Assembly (NCBI RefSeq): GCF_010894435.1
Contig: NZ_JAAIXZ010000017.1
Location: forward strand, 186,001 to 250,000
Length of the DNA: 64,000 nt
Direction: 5' to 3'
Source of the DNA: Pyxidicoccus trucidator
GTDB lineage: Bacteria > Myxococcota > Myxococcia > Myxococcales > Myxococcaceae
Part shown: piece after piece, positions 27,936 through 36,550 of the stretch
Numbering within the stretch: the stretch's first letter is position 1
Layout of the letters: each line of letters opens with the position of its first letter
Translations under genes and position numbers: made by a program
Notes under the pieces: generated by a model
Databases searched by the model: none
What the model saw: only the letters and a program-made list of their open reading frames with translations
What the model was told of the DNA's origin: nothing

Positions 27936-30125
27936 ATGGGGGGTATGAGTTCCGTTCGTTACCAGTCCCTCGGTCCCCTGCTGGCGGGGGAAGGCTCGCG
28001 TGCCTTCCTCGGCCTTGCCCTTGAGGACGGCGCGCCCCCCCGCCCCGTGGTGCTCATCTGGGCGCCGCAGGAGATTGCCCAGAACCCGGAGATGACGGCG
28101 AGGCTGACGCGAGAGACGTCGCGCGCGCTCGTCTTCGAGCACCCCAACATCCTCCGCGTCCACGGCCTGGCGGTACAGGACGGCGGCGTGGCGCGCGTCA
28201 CCGAGTTCGCCGACGGCGAGCCCCTGCGCCGCCTGCTGGAGGCCCACCCCCGCCTGCCGCCGCAGTTCGCCGCGCTCGTCGTCGCGGACGCGGCCATGGG
28301 CCTGCACTACGCGCACGTCGCCGGCAATGACGACGGCACGCCACTGGTGCACGGCGACATCCGCCCGGAGACGCTGATGCTCTCCTTCGGCGGCGTGACG
28401 AAGGTGACGGGCTACGGCGCCCTCGGCGTGGCCCCGCGCGAGAAGGACGGCAAGCGCGTGAAGAACCGGCGCAAGTACAGCGCGCCCGAGCAGCTCCTGG
28501 GTGGCCGCGAGGCCGTCAACGTGCAGTCGGACGTGTTCCTGCTGGGGCTCGTGCTGCACGAGAGCCTGTCGGGGAAGATGCCGTTCAAGGAGACGGCGGA
28601 CCCGGACAAGGCCGTGCTCAACCGCTCCCTGCCGCCGCTGCCGCAGGACGTGCCGCTGAAGATTGACGCGGTGGTGCGCAAGGCGACCACGAAGCGCGCG
28701 TATGACCGGTATCCGTCGGCGCTCGCGTTCCGTGAGGCGCTGGTGGAGGCGGTGGGCACGCTGCCCACGCATGCGCAGTTCGCCGAGTTCATGGCGAAGT
28801 ACTTCCCGCCGGAGAACGAGGCGCGGTCGGCGCGGCGCCGGGTGATTGAGACGGGTATCGCGGAGGTGATGCAGAAGGCGGGAGTCTCGCCCCCCGTGGT
28901 GGCCGAGTTCCTCGCGCGCGGGACGCTGCCTGCGGGAGTGTTGCCCGCGAAGTGGCCGGCGCTGCCGGGACAGCTCTCCGTGTCGGGCCCCGTGAATCTG
29001 AGCAGCGCTGCTTCGGCGGGTCCCGAGGAAGGTGCTTCCGTTCAGGGCACTCCGGCGGCGGCGAGCTCCGGTCCGACCACGGGTTCTCACGCGCAGGTGG
29101 CGGCGGCCGGGAGCTCCGCGCAGGCGCCCATCACGGGCAGCGCGCCAGTGGTGCCGGCCGCGAGCGCGACGGTGACGACGGGGTCGCATGCGCAGGTGTC
29201 GGCCAGCGGCTCTCACGCACAGATTCCGAGCGGGACGGGGGCTGAGCAGACCGCACCGGCCTCCTCTGCTTCCGCGCAGGGCCCGGCCAGCGGCTCTCAC
29301 CCACAGCTCCCGGGTGGGTCGGCCTCCGCAACGGGTTCGAATGCCACCGTTGCGCCCTCGCATGGGACGACGGGCTCGAATGGAACGGTGGCTCCCGCCG
29401 CTTCGGCTGCGGCCTCTACTGCTTCGGGCGCGTCACCTGCCGTCGGTGGGCAGCCGCCCAAGGGCGTTCCGTCCGCGGCGCAGGTTCCTCCGGCCGCCGT
29501 GGTGGCCTCGCAGCAGCCGTCACGCTCCTGGGTGGGGTTCATCGTCGTGGGGCTGGTGCTGACGCTCGGCGCGGGCGCCATCGTGCTCAAGCGGCTGCCC
29601 TCGAACATCGAGGCGGAAGTCGATGCGGGAGACCCCGCGTCCATGGCACTGCTGGCGACCGCCGACGCAGGGCCGGTGGATGCCGGTGTCGTGGACGCGG
29701 GCATCCCGACGGGCATGCTGGACCTCACCGTCGAGCCGCGCGTGGAAGCGTCCGTGCCTGGCATCTACCTGGGACGCACACCGCTGTCCGCGTCGCTACC
29801 GGCGGGCCGGCACGTGCTGACGCTCAGCAACCCCGTGCTCGGCATCCAGGTGACTCGCACCATCACCGTGCCGGCGGGTGGCCGCACCGCGCAGCAGTTC
29901 TTCCTCAACAAGGGCTTCGCCACCGTGCGCGCGCCGAAGGGCGCCATCGTCACCATCGACGGTCGCCTCGTGGGTGCTGCTCCCGTCGAGGAGCTGGACC
30001 TCTACGAGGGCACGCACCAGCTCCTCGTCGTCGTGAACAACGCGCGCTGGCAGCGGACCTTCAAGATGGAGCCCGGTCAGCGCGTTGCCTTCGACGTGGA
30101 CTTCGAGGCACCCGTCGAGGAGTAG
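27936..30125 (+). CDS. Pseudokinase with membrane segment and C-terminal PEGA domains
   Basis: 729 residues (ATG at 27945 is an alternative start). The first 300 residues align with Hanks kinases but key residues are missing: the glycine loop is GEGSRA, the VAIK lysine position reads VVLIW (38-42), and DFG is replaced by TGYG (158-161). The catalytic loop survives as HGDIRPE at 139-145, and the SAPEQ segment is kept. A long Ser/Ala/Gly/Pro linker with repeats of GSHAQ/GSNAT type (about 350-500) leads to one membrane segment (WVGFIVVGLVLTLGAGAIVL), then PEGA-like beta modules outside the membrane (GIYLGRTPLSASLPAGRH, AIVTIDGRLVGAAPV). Likely a signalling scaffold rather than an active kinase. 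Confidence 0.85.
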   Translation: MGGMSSVRYQSLGPLLAGEGSRAFLGLALEDGAPPRPVVLIWAPQEIAQNPEMTARLTRETSRALVFEHPNILRVHGLAVQDGGVARVTEFADGEPLRRLLEAHPRLPPQFAALVVADAAMGLHYAHVAGNDDGTPLVHGDIRPETLMLSFGGVTKVTGYGALGVAPREKDGKRVKNRRKYSAPEQLLGGREAVNVQSDVFLLGLVLHESLSGKMPFKETADPDKAVLNRSLPPLPQDVPLKIDAVVRKATTKRAYDRYPSALAFREALVEAVGTLPTHAQFAEFMAKYFPPENEARSARRRVIETGIAEVMQKAGVSPPVVAEFLARGTLPAGVLPAKWPALPGQLSVSGPVNLSSAASAGPEEGASVQGTPAAASSGPTTGSHAQVAAAGSSAQAPITGSAPVVPAASATVTTGSHAQVSASGSHAQIPSGTGAEQTAPASSASAQGPASGSHPQLPGGSASATGSNATVAPSHGTTGSNGTVAPAASAAASTASGASPAVGGQPPKGVPSAAQVPPAAVVASQQPSRSWVGFIVVGLVLTLGAGAIVLKRLPSNIEAEVDAGDPASMALLATADAGPVDAGVVDAGIPTGMLDLTVEPRVEASVPGIYLGRTPLSASLPAGRHVLTLSNPVLGIQVTRTITVPAGGRTAQQFFLNKGFATVRAPKGAIVTIDGRLVGAAPVEELDLYEGTHQLLVVVNNARWQRTFKMEPGQRVAFDVDFEAPVEE
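29080..29400 (+). repeat. Low-complexity GSHAQ/GSNAT linker repeats in the pseudokinase gene
   Basis: Irregular repeats of short motifs (GSHAQV, GSSAQA, GSHAQI, GSHPQL, GSNATV, GSNGTV), each about 6 codons, make up the disordered linker between pseudokinase and membrane segment. Confidence 0.6.
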
Positions 30126-30141
30126 CGGGCATCCGCTGGAA

Positions 30142-30170
30142 CCCCCGCGCCGTCATCCGAGGCGCGGGGG
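30142..30170. terminator. Perfect 10-bp GC hairpin between convergent genes
   Basis: CCCCCGCGCC pairs with GGCGCGGGGG around a 9-base loop, centred between the pseudokinase stop (30125) and the stop of the MshEN protein (30204). No U-tract, yet the placement fits a two-way terminator. Confidence 0.65.
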
Positions 30171-30203
30171 CAGGTGCACAAGCGCGAGCTCCCTGGCAGC
30201 GCG

Positions 30204-31568
30204 CTACGCGCTCTTGCGCCGCCGCATCATCGCCTCGTACGAGCGGCCCACGCTCTGCGAGAGGATGAGCAGCTCGCCCACGTCCGGCGGGGTGAGCTGG
30301 TCGGGCCCGTTGTCCACGTAGAGCAGGTGCACCACCTTGCCGCGCACCAGCAGCGGCAGGATGACGGCTGTCGTCGGGAAGCCGCCGCCCAGCAACTTGT
30401 AGAACACGCCCATCGCCGCGTCCCGCTTCACCGGGCCGATGTAGTGCGAGCGCGTGTCGCGCACCAACCGGAAGGTGCTCTGCTCCCTCAGCGCCACGCC
30501 GATGCGCCGCACCGCCGGCTCGCGCACGCCGGTGCCCATGCCGTGCCAGCCCGTCACCAGGCTGCCCTGCACCGACAGCAGCAGGTTCCGCTTCCACTTG
30601 CCCAGCGCGAAGCGCAGCACCGTGCGCGCCACGTCCTCGCGGTCCGAGCTGCGCGCCAGCTCCGCCTGCGCCTCCGCGAACGTCATCGGCGTCGGTGGCG
30701 GCTCCGGAGGCCGCTGCACCGGCACCGCCTGCGGAGGCGGCACCGCCGTCGGAGCCGCCGCCACGGGCACTGCCGGGCGCTGCGGCTGCGTCGGAGGCAC
30801 AAACACCACCGGCGGCGGCGTCATCGGGAAGGGCTGCGCGGGCACCACCGGACGCGGCGGCTGCACCGGCACCTGCGCCGCCGGAGGCGCGACCGGAGCC
30901 ACGGGCCGCTGCATCACCGGGGCTTCTGGCATCGGCAGGGGCTCCATCACCTCCACCCCGGTGATGACCTCCTCCTCGCCCATGTCCCCTTCGTAGTCCG
31001 CCCCTCCGCGCAAGGCCTGAGCGTAGACGGACTGGAACTCCTCCTCGCTCATCAGGTCCGGCGCCTTCTCGGACGCCTTCGCCAGCTCCGCCTGCGAGCC
31101 CGGCGCGGGCCTCGGGCGGATGGCATTCACGTCGATGGCGCGCAGTGAGCGGAACGCCTTGCAGTAGCGGCGCAGCAGCTGGTTCATCCGGAACTCGGGG
31201 ATGACCACCGGCACCACCCGCTTGCCCGTCTTGAAGGCAATCGAGTCCAGCGTCTCGAAGTCGTGCGGGTTGAGCACGGCGATGCTCAGCCGCGTCGAGT
31301 CCACCCGCATGGGCAGGTACTCCTTGTCGTCCGCGTGGTTCGACGACACGAGCGCCATCGCCTTCGGGTCCGGCACCAGCTCCCCGGACGCAAACGCGGT
31401 GTTGTGCAGTTGACCCAGCGTCTTCGCCAGGTCCTGCTCGGACACCAGCCCGAGCTCCACGAGGTTCGTCCCGAGCCGCCCGCCGTGCACCACCTGTGCC
31501 TCGAGCGCCTCCTCGAGTCCCTCGGCGGTGACGAGACCTTCCTTCAGGAGCATTTCACCCAGGCGCAT
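30204..31568 (-). CDS. MshEN (GspE N-terminal) domain protein with Pro-rich linker and GAF-like C-terminus
   Basis: 454 residues. The N-terminal 150 residues are two MshEN/T2SSE_N-type modules (MRLGEMLLKEGLVTAEGLEEAL, LGTNLVELGLVSEQDLAKTLG, then YLPMRVDSTRLSIAVLNPHD). There is no GspE ATPase domain. A 130-residue Pro/Val/Ala linker follows, then a GAF-like domain (LRFALGKWKRNLLLSVQGSLVTGWHGMG, VKRDAAMGVFYKLLGGG, LLYVDNG). MshEN domains bind c-di-GMP in some T2SS and pilus ATPases, using RLG and LxGxxL patterns; RLG is present at residue 2-4. ATG at 31568 was chosen since MRLGE is the family start; a GTG at 31616 is possible. A c-di-GMP role is inference. Confidence 0.75.
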   Translation of the reverse strand: MRLGEMLLKEGLVTAEGLEEALEAQVVHGGRLGTNLVELGLVSEQDLAKTLGQLHNTAFASGELVPDPKAMALVSSNHADDKEYLPMRVDSTRLSIAVLNPHDFETLDSIAFKTGKRVVPVVIPEFRMNQLLRRYCKAFRSLRAIDVNAIRPRPAPGSQAELAKASEKAPDLMSEEEFQSVYAQALRGGADYEGDMGEEEVITGVEVMEPLPMPEAPVMQRPVAPVAPPAAQVPVQPPRPVVPAQPFPMTPPPVVFVPPTQPQRPAVPVAAAPTAVPPPQAVPVQRPPEPPPTPMTFAEAQAELARSSDREDVARTVLRFALGKWKRNLLLSVQGSLVTGWHGMGTGVREPAVRRIGVALREQSTFRLVRDTRSHYIGPVKRDAAMGVFYKLLGGGFPTTAVILPLLVRGKVVHLLYVDNGPDQLTPPDVGELLILSQSVGRSYEAMMRRRKSA

Positions 31569-31634
31569 GGCCTCCGCTTGTAGCCGTGCCCCGTCCCGCT
31601 CCGCAAGCGCGCCCACACCCGGCGCGCGGTGGCG

Positions 31635-32021
31635 CTAGTCCTCGGGGTGGTGGCTGAGCGCCACCCGGTTGCCCTCCGGGTCCCTCACGTACACCGACCA
31701 CCGCGTCTCGTGCTCCAGGGGGACCCCCGCCCGGGCGAGCGCCTCCACCGCGCCGGCCCGTCCGGACTTCGGAATCCGGAACGCCAGCAGCAGCAGGCCC
31801 GGCCGCTCGTGGCGGAACGGGCTGGGCTCCGGCTCCGTCCCCGCTGCCTCGATGGCCAGGAAGCCGCCTCCGGGCACGCCCACCCAGATGCTCCTCAGGG
31901 AGCCGTCCGGCCTCAGGTGCCGGGTCAGCTCGGGGAAGCCGAGCAGGTCCCGGTAGAAGGCGGTCACCCGCTCGATGTCCCTCGCCTGGATGGCCACATG
32001 GTGGAAGCCCTGAACGTCCAT
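31635..32021 (-). CDS. Glyoxalase/VOC-superfamily protein
   Basis: 128-residue vicinal-oxygen-chelate fold protein: FHHVAIQARDIERVTAFYRDLLGFPE at the N-terminus and SVYVRDPEGNRVALSHHPED at the C-terminus, the paired beta-alpha-beta modules of the family. Metal-type residues His, Glu (FLAIEAAG) and Glu (DPEGNRVAL) are present, so it may be a lyase, dioxygenase or isomerase; the substrate is unknown. Its ATG at 32021 is only 27 bases from the start of the divergent receiver-PATAN gene. The MshEN protein gene follows 66 bases downstream on the same strand. Confidence 0.82.
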   Translation of the reverse strand: MDVQGFHHVAIQARDIERVTAFYRDLLGFPELTRHLRPDGSLRSIWVGVPGGGFLAIEAAGTEPEPSPFRHERPGLLLLAFRIPKSGRAGAVEALARAGVPLEHETRWSVYVRDPEGNRVALSHHPED

Positions 32022-32048
32022 GGCGCGGATGCTATGGTCTGCGCGCTC

Positions 32049-33425
32049 ATGGCGCGACTGCTCGTCGTCGAAGACAACCACGAACTGGCTTCCCTCATCG
32101 TCTCCGCGGCCGAGAGCCGGGGGCATGAGGCGCGCGCCGCCTATACCGGCGAGGCCGCCCTGGAGGCACTCGGCCCCGGCTCCAAGTGGGACATCGCCCT
32201 CGTGGACCTGCTGCTGCCGGACATCCGCGGCAGCGAGGTGCTGGGCGCGCTGCGCGCCCACGGCATCCCCGCTGTCGCCGTCAGCGGCGTCTACAAGGGG
32301 GACCGCTTCGCCCAGGAGGCCGTCCAGGTCCACGGCGCCCGCGCCTTCTTCTCCAAGCCCTTCGAGCTGAACGCCGTCATGGAAGCCCTGGAGGAGGCGG
32401 GTGGAATCTCACCCGAGCCCCGCGCGTCCCCCCCCGTGCCGGAGTCCGCGCCGCCCGACGAGCTCCTCGACGAGGACGACCTCATCGTCCTGGAGGAGCT
32501 GGCTCCCGAGCCCGAAGAGGGCGACGCCGCCTCCTCCTTGCACTCCGTGGCCGAGACGGAGGCACTGCCCGTCCCGGACGATGGTGAGCACGCCCTCCCG
32601 CTGCCCTTCGAGCGGCGCGAGAAGGTGTGGAGCCCCACCGCCGCCTCCCCGGCCACCCCCTCGCGCGGCACCCTGCCCGAGTGGACGCTCGCGGGAGACC
32701 TCAAGGACACCTCCGTCGCGCGGCTGCTGAACGCGTACTACGAGGCGCGCCACCACGGAGAGCTGAAGCTCAAGCAGGGCTCCATCCTCAAGGTCGTCTA
32801 CTTCGAGGCCGGCCGCATCGTGTACGCCGCCTCCAACCTGGGCCAGGAGCGCTTCGGCCGCTTCTGCGTCCGCCGAGGCGTGCTGCCCGAGGCCCGCCTG
32901 GCCGAGGTGGCCGCGTACGCGAAGGAGCACGGCCTGCGCACCGGCGAGGCCATGCTGCGCCTGGGCCTCATGGACGCCGCGCGGCGCCAGCAGCTCCTAG
33001 AGGAGCAGGTGAAGGAAATCATCTGGTCCACCTTCACCTGGACGGAGGGCCAGTACGGCTTCAGCGCCATGCGGCCGCAGCGCGCGGACCTGGTGAAGCT
33101 GTCCGTCTTCCCCGGGGACCTGGTGCTGGAGGGCATGGAGAAGACGGAGACGCTGGTGGCGCTGCGCCAGCGCATGCCGCCCTCGCGCCGCCTCTTCCCC
33201 ACCGCGGACCCGCCGTATGGCCTGCACGAGCTGAAGCTGCAGGGGCCGCAGGCGCTGCTGCTCGCGTACGCGGACGGCAGCAAGACGGTGGAGGACCTGC
33301 TCGCGCTCACGGACCTGTCCGAGCGTCAGGCCCTGGCCACGCTGCGCGGCCTGGAGCTGCTCGGCGTGCTGGAGGAGCGGCCCGAAGCCCCGAGCCGCCG
33401 CCACCGCATCACCTTCGGCCTCTAG
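32049..33425 (+). CDS. Response regulator with PATAN/DUF4388 effector domain
   Basis: 458 residues. N-terminal receiver with phospho-Asp53 (ALVDLLLPDIRG), acidic ED pair at 8-9 and a Lys in AFFSKPF. An acidic linker (LDEDDLIVLEELAPEPEEGD) leads to a DUF4388/PATAN domain (EWTLAGDLKDTSVARLLNAYYEARHHG ... VVYFEAGRIVYAASNLGQERFG) and a C-terminal winged-helix-like part (EDLLALTDLSERQALATLRGLELLGVL). PATAN proteins link signalling to motility and surface machinery through protein contacts rather than DNA. It converges with the surface-protein operon; the stop codons overlap in CTAG. A role in controlling that operon's products is inference. Confidence 0.85.
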   Translation: MARLLVVEDNHELASLIVSAAESRGHEARAAYTGEAALEALGPGSKWDIALVDLLLPDIRGSEVLGALRAHGIPAVAVSGVYKGDRFAQEAVQVHGARAFFSKPFELNAVMEALEEAGGISPEPRASPPVPESAPPDELLDEDDLIVLEELAPEPEEGDAASSLHSVAETEALPVPDDGEHALPLPFERREKVWSPTAASPATPSRGTLPEWTLAGDLKDTSVARLLNAYYEARHHGELKLKQGSILKVVYFEAGRIVYAASNLGQERFGRFCVRRGVLPEARLAEVAAYAKEHGLRTGEAMLRLGLMDAARRQQLLEEQVKEIIWSTFTWTEGQYGFSAMRPQRADLVKLSVFPGDLVLEGMEKTETLVALRQRMPPSRRLFPTADPPYGLHELKLQGPQALLLAYADGSKTVEDLLALTDLSERQALATLRGLELLGVLEERPEAPSRRHRITFGL

Positions 33426-36400
33426 CCCGCCGCGCCGTCCCGACGGCGGCGCAGCAGCCGCGCCAGCGCCAGCAGCCCGAACACGGCCGCGCCCGAGCCC
33501 GTCCCCGCTCCCGAGCAGCCACACCCGGAGGTGGCCTGCTCCTCGGGCAGGGGCGCGGACACCGGCACGCCGTTGAGCAGCACCTCTCCACCGAAGTGGG
33601 GCGAGGTCAGCAGCCGGGGACGCGCCACGTAGGTCAGCACGGCGGTGCCGCTCGCCGGCAGCGGGATGCCCTCCACCGCGAAGCCGTCCTCTCGCGCCTC
33701 CTCCGCCATGGGCTGGCCGTCCACCTTCACGCTGCCGGGCAGCCACTCCAGCCCCTGCACCTGCTCCACGTGGCGCAGGCCGGACACCGGGCACTCCGTG
33801 GTGTTGCGCAGCCGCACCACCACGCCCACCAGGCCATTCTCCGAGCCCGTGGGGGACTCCGTCTCATGCGTCAGGTCCACGAAGGGCTCGGTGGTGATGG
33901 GCACCACGTGCTCGGTGGTGGCCGTCCTGCCGCCGGCCGCCTCCGCGGTGACGCGCAGGGTGATGGACTCGCCCACCAGCCCCTCCAGCCCCGTCTCCTG
34001 CGTGCGGGGGGTGACGCTCTCACCGGACAGCGCGTCCTCCGTGAGCGCGGGCCCGTCCACCTGCGTCCACAAGAGGGCCGCCGTGCGGCAGGCACCGGCG
34101 GGAATCGCCTGGGTGAGCGTGCCGGTGACACCCTCGCCACAGCGGGCCACCAGCGCCCCACCCTCCAGCGCGCCCAGCCGGACGTCCCGAGCGGGCACCG
34201 TCACCCGCGCCTCCGCGGTGCCTCCGTTGCTCCGGGGCTGGCCGCTGTCGTCGAGGAGCGCGCCCTGGACGAGGTACTCCGTGGCATCGCAGGTCTCCGG
34301 CACCGGCGGACTCCAGGACCCCGGCACGGACACCACCTCGGATGCCAGCTCCGGCCCGCCCGTTCCCTCGCTGAGCGCCATGCGCGCCCGCAGGGCGTAC
34401 TCGCCCGGGCAGAGCAGCGACGTGCCCAGGTTGACGTCCACCTGCTGGTCCGCCGCGGGCACCGCCGTCAGGTTCAGCCCGGCGGTGGTGGCGTCCTCCT
34501 CCGGGGGCTCCGCGACCACGCGAACCTGCGCCTCGGTGCCTTCCTGGAGGCCGCCCTCGATGGAGTTGATGCGGTTCCTCGCGGTGAGCGACAGCGTGGC
34601 GCGCGCGCACGCGGCGGCCTCCACCCGGAGCGCTCCGCTCACCACCTCGGACGCGAGCGAGACGGTGCCGCCGTCCGAGTCCTTCACGGTGAGGCCCGGG
34701 GGCACGCCCTCCCCTGGCGCGGTCAGCCGCCACACCGTCTCCACCGGGGGCAGGTCCGGCGTGCCGGGAGCGCAGGGGAGCAGCGCGTCGGGCGCCACCT
34801 CCACACCCGCGTCCGGGCCAGAGGCCAGAGCCCGCTCCGCGTCCGGGTCGAAGGGCGAGGAAGGCCGTCCCCAGGCAGTCACCGTCACGGCGAAGCTCGT
34901 GGGAGGCGACGCCAGGCCGCCCTCATCCAGGCCCTGCACCGTGTACGTGTAGACGGTGCCAGCTCGCGAGCACACGAAGTCCGGAGGCGTGAAGGTGGCC
35001 GTTCCGTCGGGGGCCGTGGCAAGGGCAGGCTGGCCAGCGCCTCCGTCCCACCTGTAGCCCACCGTGGCGCAAGCGCCCGCCGGGGGAGGCGTCGCCGTGA
35101 AGACCCTCGGCGGTCCAGCCGCGGGGGTCGAGGCCGCCGTGGGCGTTACCCCCGGCGCCTGGGGGCCCTGCTGGTTGACGATGGTGACGCTCAGGCCCGC
35201 GCCCTGGTCATGCGCCCCCAGGCCATCCGACGCCCAGAGGTTCAGCACCCGCGTCTCGTCCTTGCAGACCTCTCCTCGTGGGGAAATCACGAGGTCCAAC
35301 GTGTCCGGCTGGGCCGCGGCGCTCACGTCCAGCAGGTCCGCCGCCGCCAGCGCATCCACCGAGACACGTACCGCGTCGCCGTCATCATCCGTCGCGGTGA
35401 CCTGGACCGCGACGGGCCCGCTCCCCTCGTTGATGGGCCGGGCCTGCGTGCCCGTGAGGAACCGGGGCGACGCCGCGTTGGTGTAGAGGATGAGGTTGTC
35501 GCTGGAGTCGCCCGGGCTGTCCAGGGTGATGACGCAGAAGGCGGAGCCCACACAGCCCACCTCCACCGCGCGCACCGGCAGGGGGCTGGCCGCGAACTCA
35601 GGATGGACGCGCCACAGCGTCCCCGCATCGGACGCGCTGTCGGTCGGCACGGCGCCCAGCACCACGGGGATTCCGCCGGCCCCCGTCCCCACCGCCAGGC
35701 CAAAGCCCTCGCCGCGCACGCTTCCCGTGCCGGTGTTCACATCCACGGAGGTGATGCCCAGGGGCGTCCCACCATCGAGCACCGTGACGCGCGAGAACGG
35801 AGGGGAGATGGACCCGGGCACGACCGGCGGCGGCACGAGCTGTCCCCGGAAGAGCCCGTCGCTGTTGCCGAAGAGCGCTATCGGATGGGGCCCGTCCGCG
35901 GCGATGAGGTCCACCGTCGCGGGAGGCACCGTCGTCAGGGCGTCGGAGATGGAGACCTCCGCCATCTCGTCACGCCCCTGGTACCACAGGAACTCGGAGG
36001 CGCCGCTGCGGACGTGGAAGAGGGCCTGGGTACCGCTGGCCGTCTCCGTCACTCCCATCACCGTCGTGGGCGTGTACACGGGGTTGGAGATGGTCAGCCA
36101 ATCCCAGGGAGGGTCTCCGACCTCCGCCAGGGGCGCGTAGAGCAGCTCGAGCGTGGCCGTGTCGAGTCGCACCATCGCATAGCCGGTCCCCGAGGGCGTG
36201 AAGCGCACCCGCTGCACGGCGCGGGTGCTGATGTTCGGGTTGTCGGGGCTGATGTTCCCGGAGGCCAGGCAGTTCTGGACGCTGGACAAGCTACCGTTGG
36301 GCGCGACGACGGCGAAGCAGCCCAGGGGAGACAGGAAGGTGCCGGGCGCCCTCCCCTCGAAGAACTCCACCGGGGGGTCGGCATTCCTCCGGAGCTCTGC

Positions 36401-36541
36401 CTTGACGGTCGACGTCACCGAGAACACGCCAGGCGCCCACAGGTCCACGTTCACGGGGACGCCATCCACGCCGGACGGCGCACTCGATGCGTGCGCCACC
36501 GCGGAGAGACCCAGACAGAGGCTGAAGATGGCGGCGCGCAC
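33422..36541 (-). CDS. Large secreted Ig-like protein with MYXO-CTERM sorting tail
   Basis: 1039 residues with a signal peptide (MRAAIFSLCLGLSAVAHASS). The N-terminal 350 residues look like a beta-propeller or sandwich (GYAMVRLDTATLELLYAPL, LWYQGRDEMAEVSI). The middle has repeated Ig/cadherin-type strands with Asp-rich loops (VTATDDDGDAVRVSVDALAA). The last 35 residues are a MYXO-CTERM signal: SGCGCSGAG, a hydrophobic helix (AAVFGLLALARLL) and RRRRDG. Proteins with this tail are processed and lipid-anchored on the myxobacterial surface. It is the last gene of the four-gene riboswitch-led operon, nine bases after the barrel gene. Its stop shares CTAG with the convergent receiver-PATAN gene. 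Confidence 0.85.
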   Translation of the reverse strand: MRAAIFSLCLGLSAVAHASSAPSGVDGVPVNVDLWAPGVFSVTSTVKAELRRNADPPVEFFEGRAPGTFLSPLGCFAVVAPNGSLSSVQNCLASGNISPDNPNISTRAVQRVRFTPSGTGYAMVRLDTATLELLYAPLAEVGDPPWDWLTISNPVYTPTTVMGVTETASGTQALFHVRSGASEFLWYQGRDEMAEVSISDALTTVPPATVDLIAADGPHPIALFGNSDGLFRGQLVPPPVVPGSISPPFSRVTVLDGGTPLGITSVDVNTGTGSVRGEGFGLAVGTGAGGIPVVLGAVPTDSASDAGTLWRVHPEFAASPLPVRAVEVGCVGSAFCVITLDSPGDSSDNLILYTNAASPRFLTGTQARPINEGSGPVAVQVTATDDDGDAVRVSVDALAAADLLDVSAAAQPDTLDLVISPRGEVCKDETRVLNLWASDGLGAHDQGAGLSVTIVNQQGPQAPGVTPTAASTPAAGPPRVFTATPPPAGACATVGYRWDGGAGQPALATAPDGTATFTPPDFVCSRAGTVYTYTVQGLDEGGLASPPTSFAVTVTAWGRPSSPFDPDAERALASGPDAGVEVAPDALLPCAPGTPDLPPVETVWRLTAPGEGVPPGLTVKDSDGGTVSLASEVVSGALRVEAAACARATLSLTARNRINSIEGGLQEGTEAQVRVVAEPPEEDATTAGLNLTAVPAADQQVDVNLGTSLLCPGEYALRARMALSEGTGGPELASEVVSVPGSWSPPVPETCDATEYLVQGALLDDSGQPRSNGGTAEARVTVPARDVRLGALEGGALVARCGEGVTGTLTQAIPAGACRTAALLWTQVDGPALTEDALSGESVTPRTQETGLEGLVGESITLRVTAEAAGGRTATTEHVVPITTEPFVDLTHETESPTGSENGLVGVVVRLRNTTECPVSGLRHVEQVQGLEWLPGSVKVDGQPMAEEAREDGFAVEGIPLPASGTAVLTYVARPRLLTSPHFGGEVLLNGVPVSAPLPEEQATSGCGCSGAGTGSGAAVFGLLALARLLRRRRDGAAG

Positions 36542-36550
36542 GGAGTGCTC

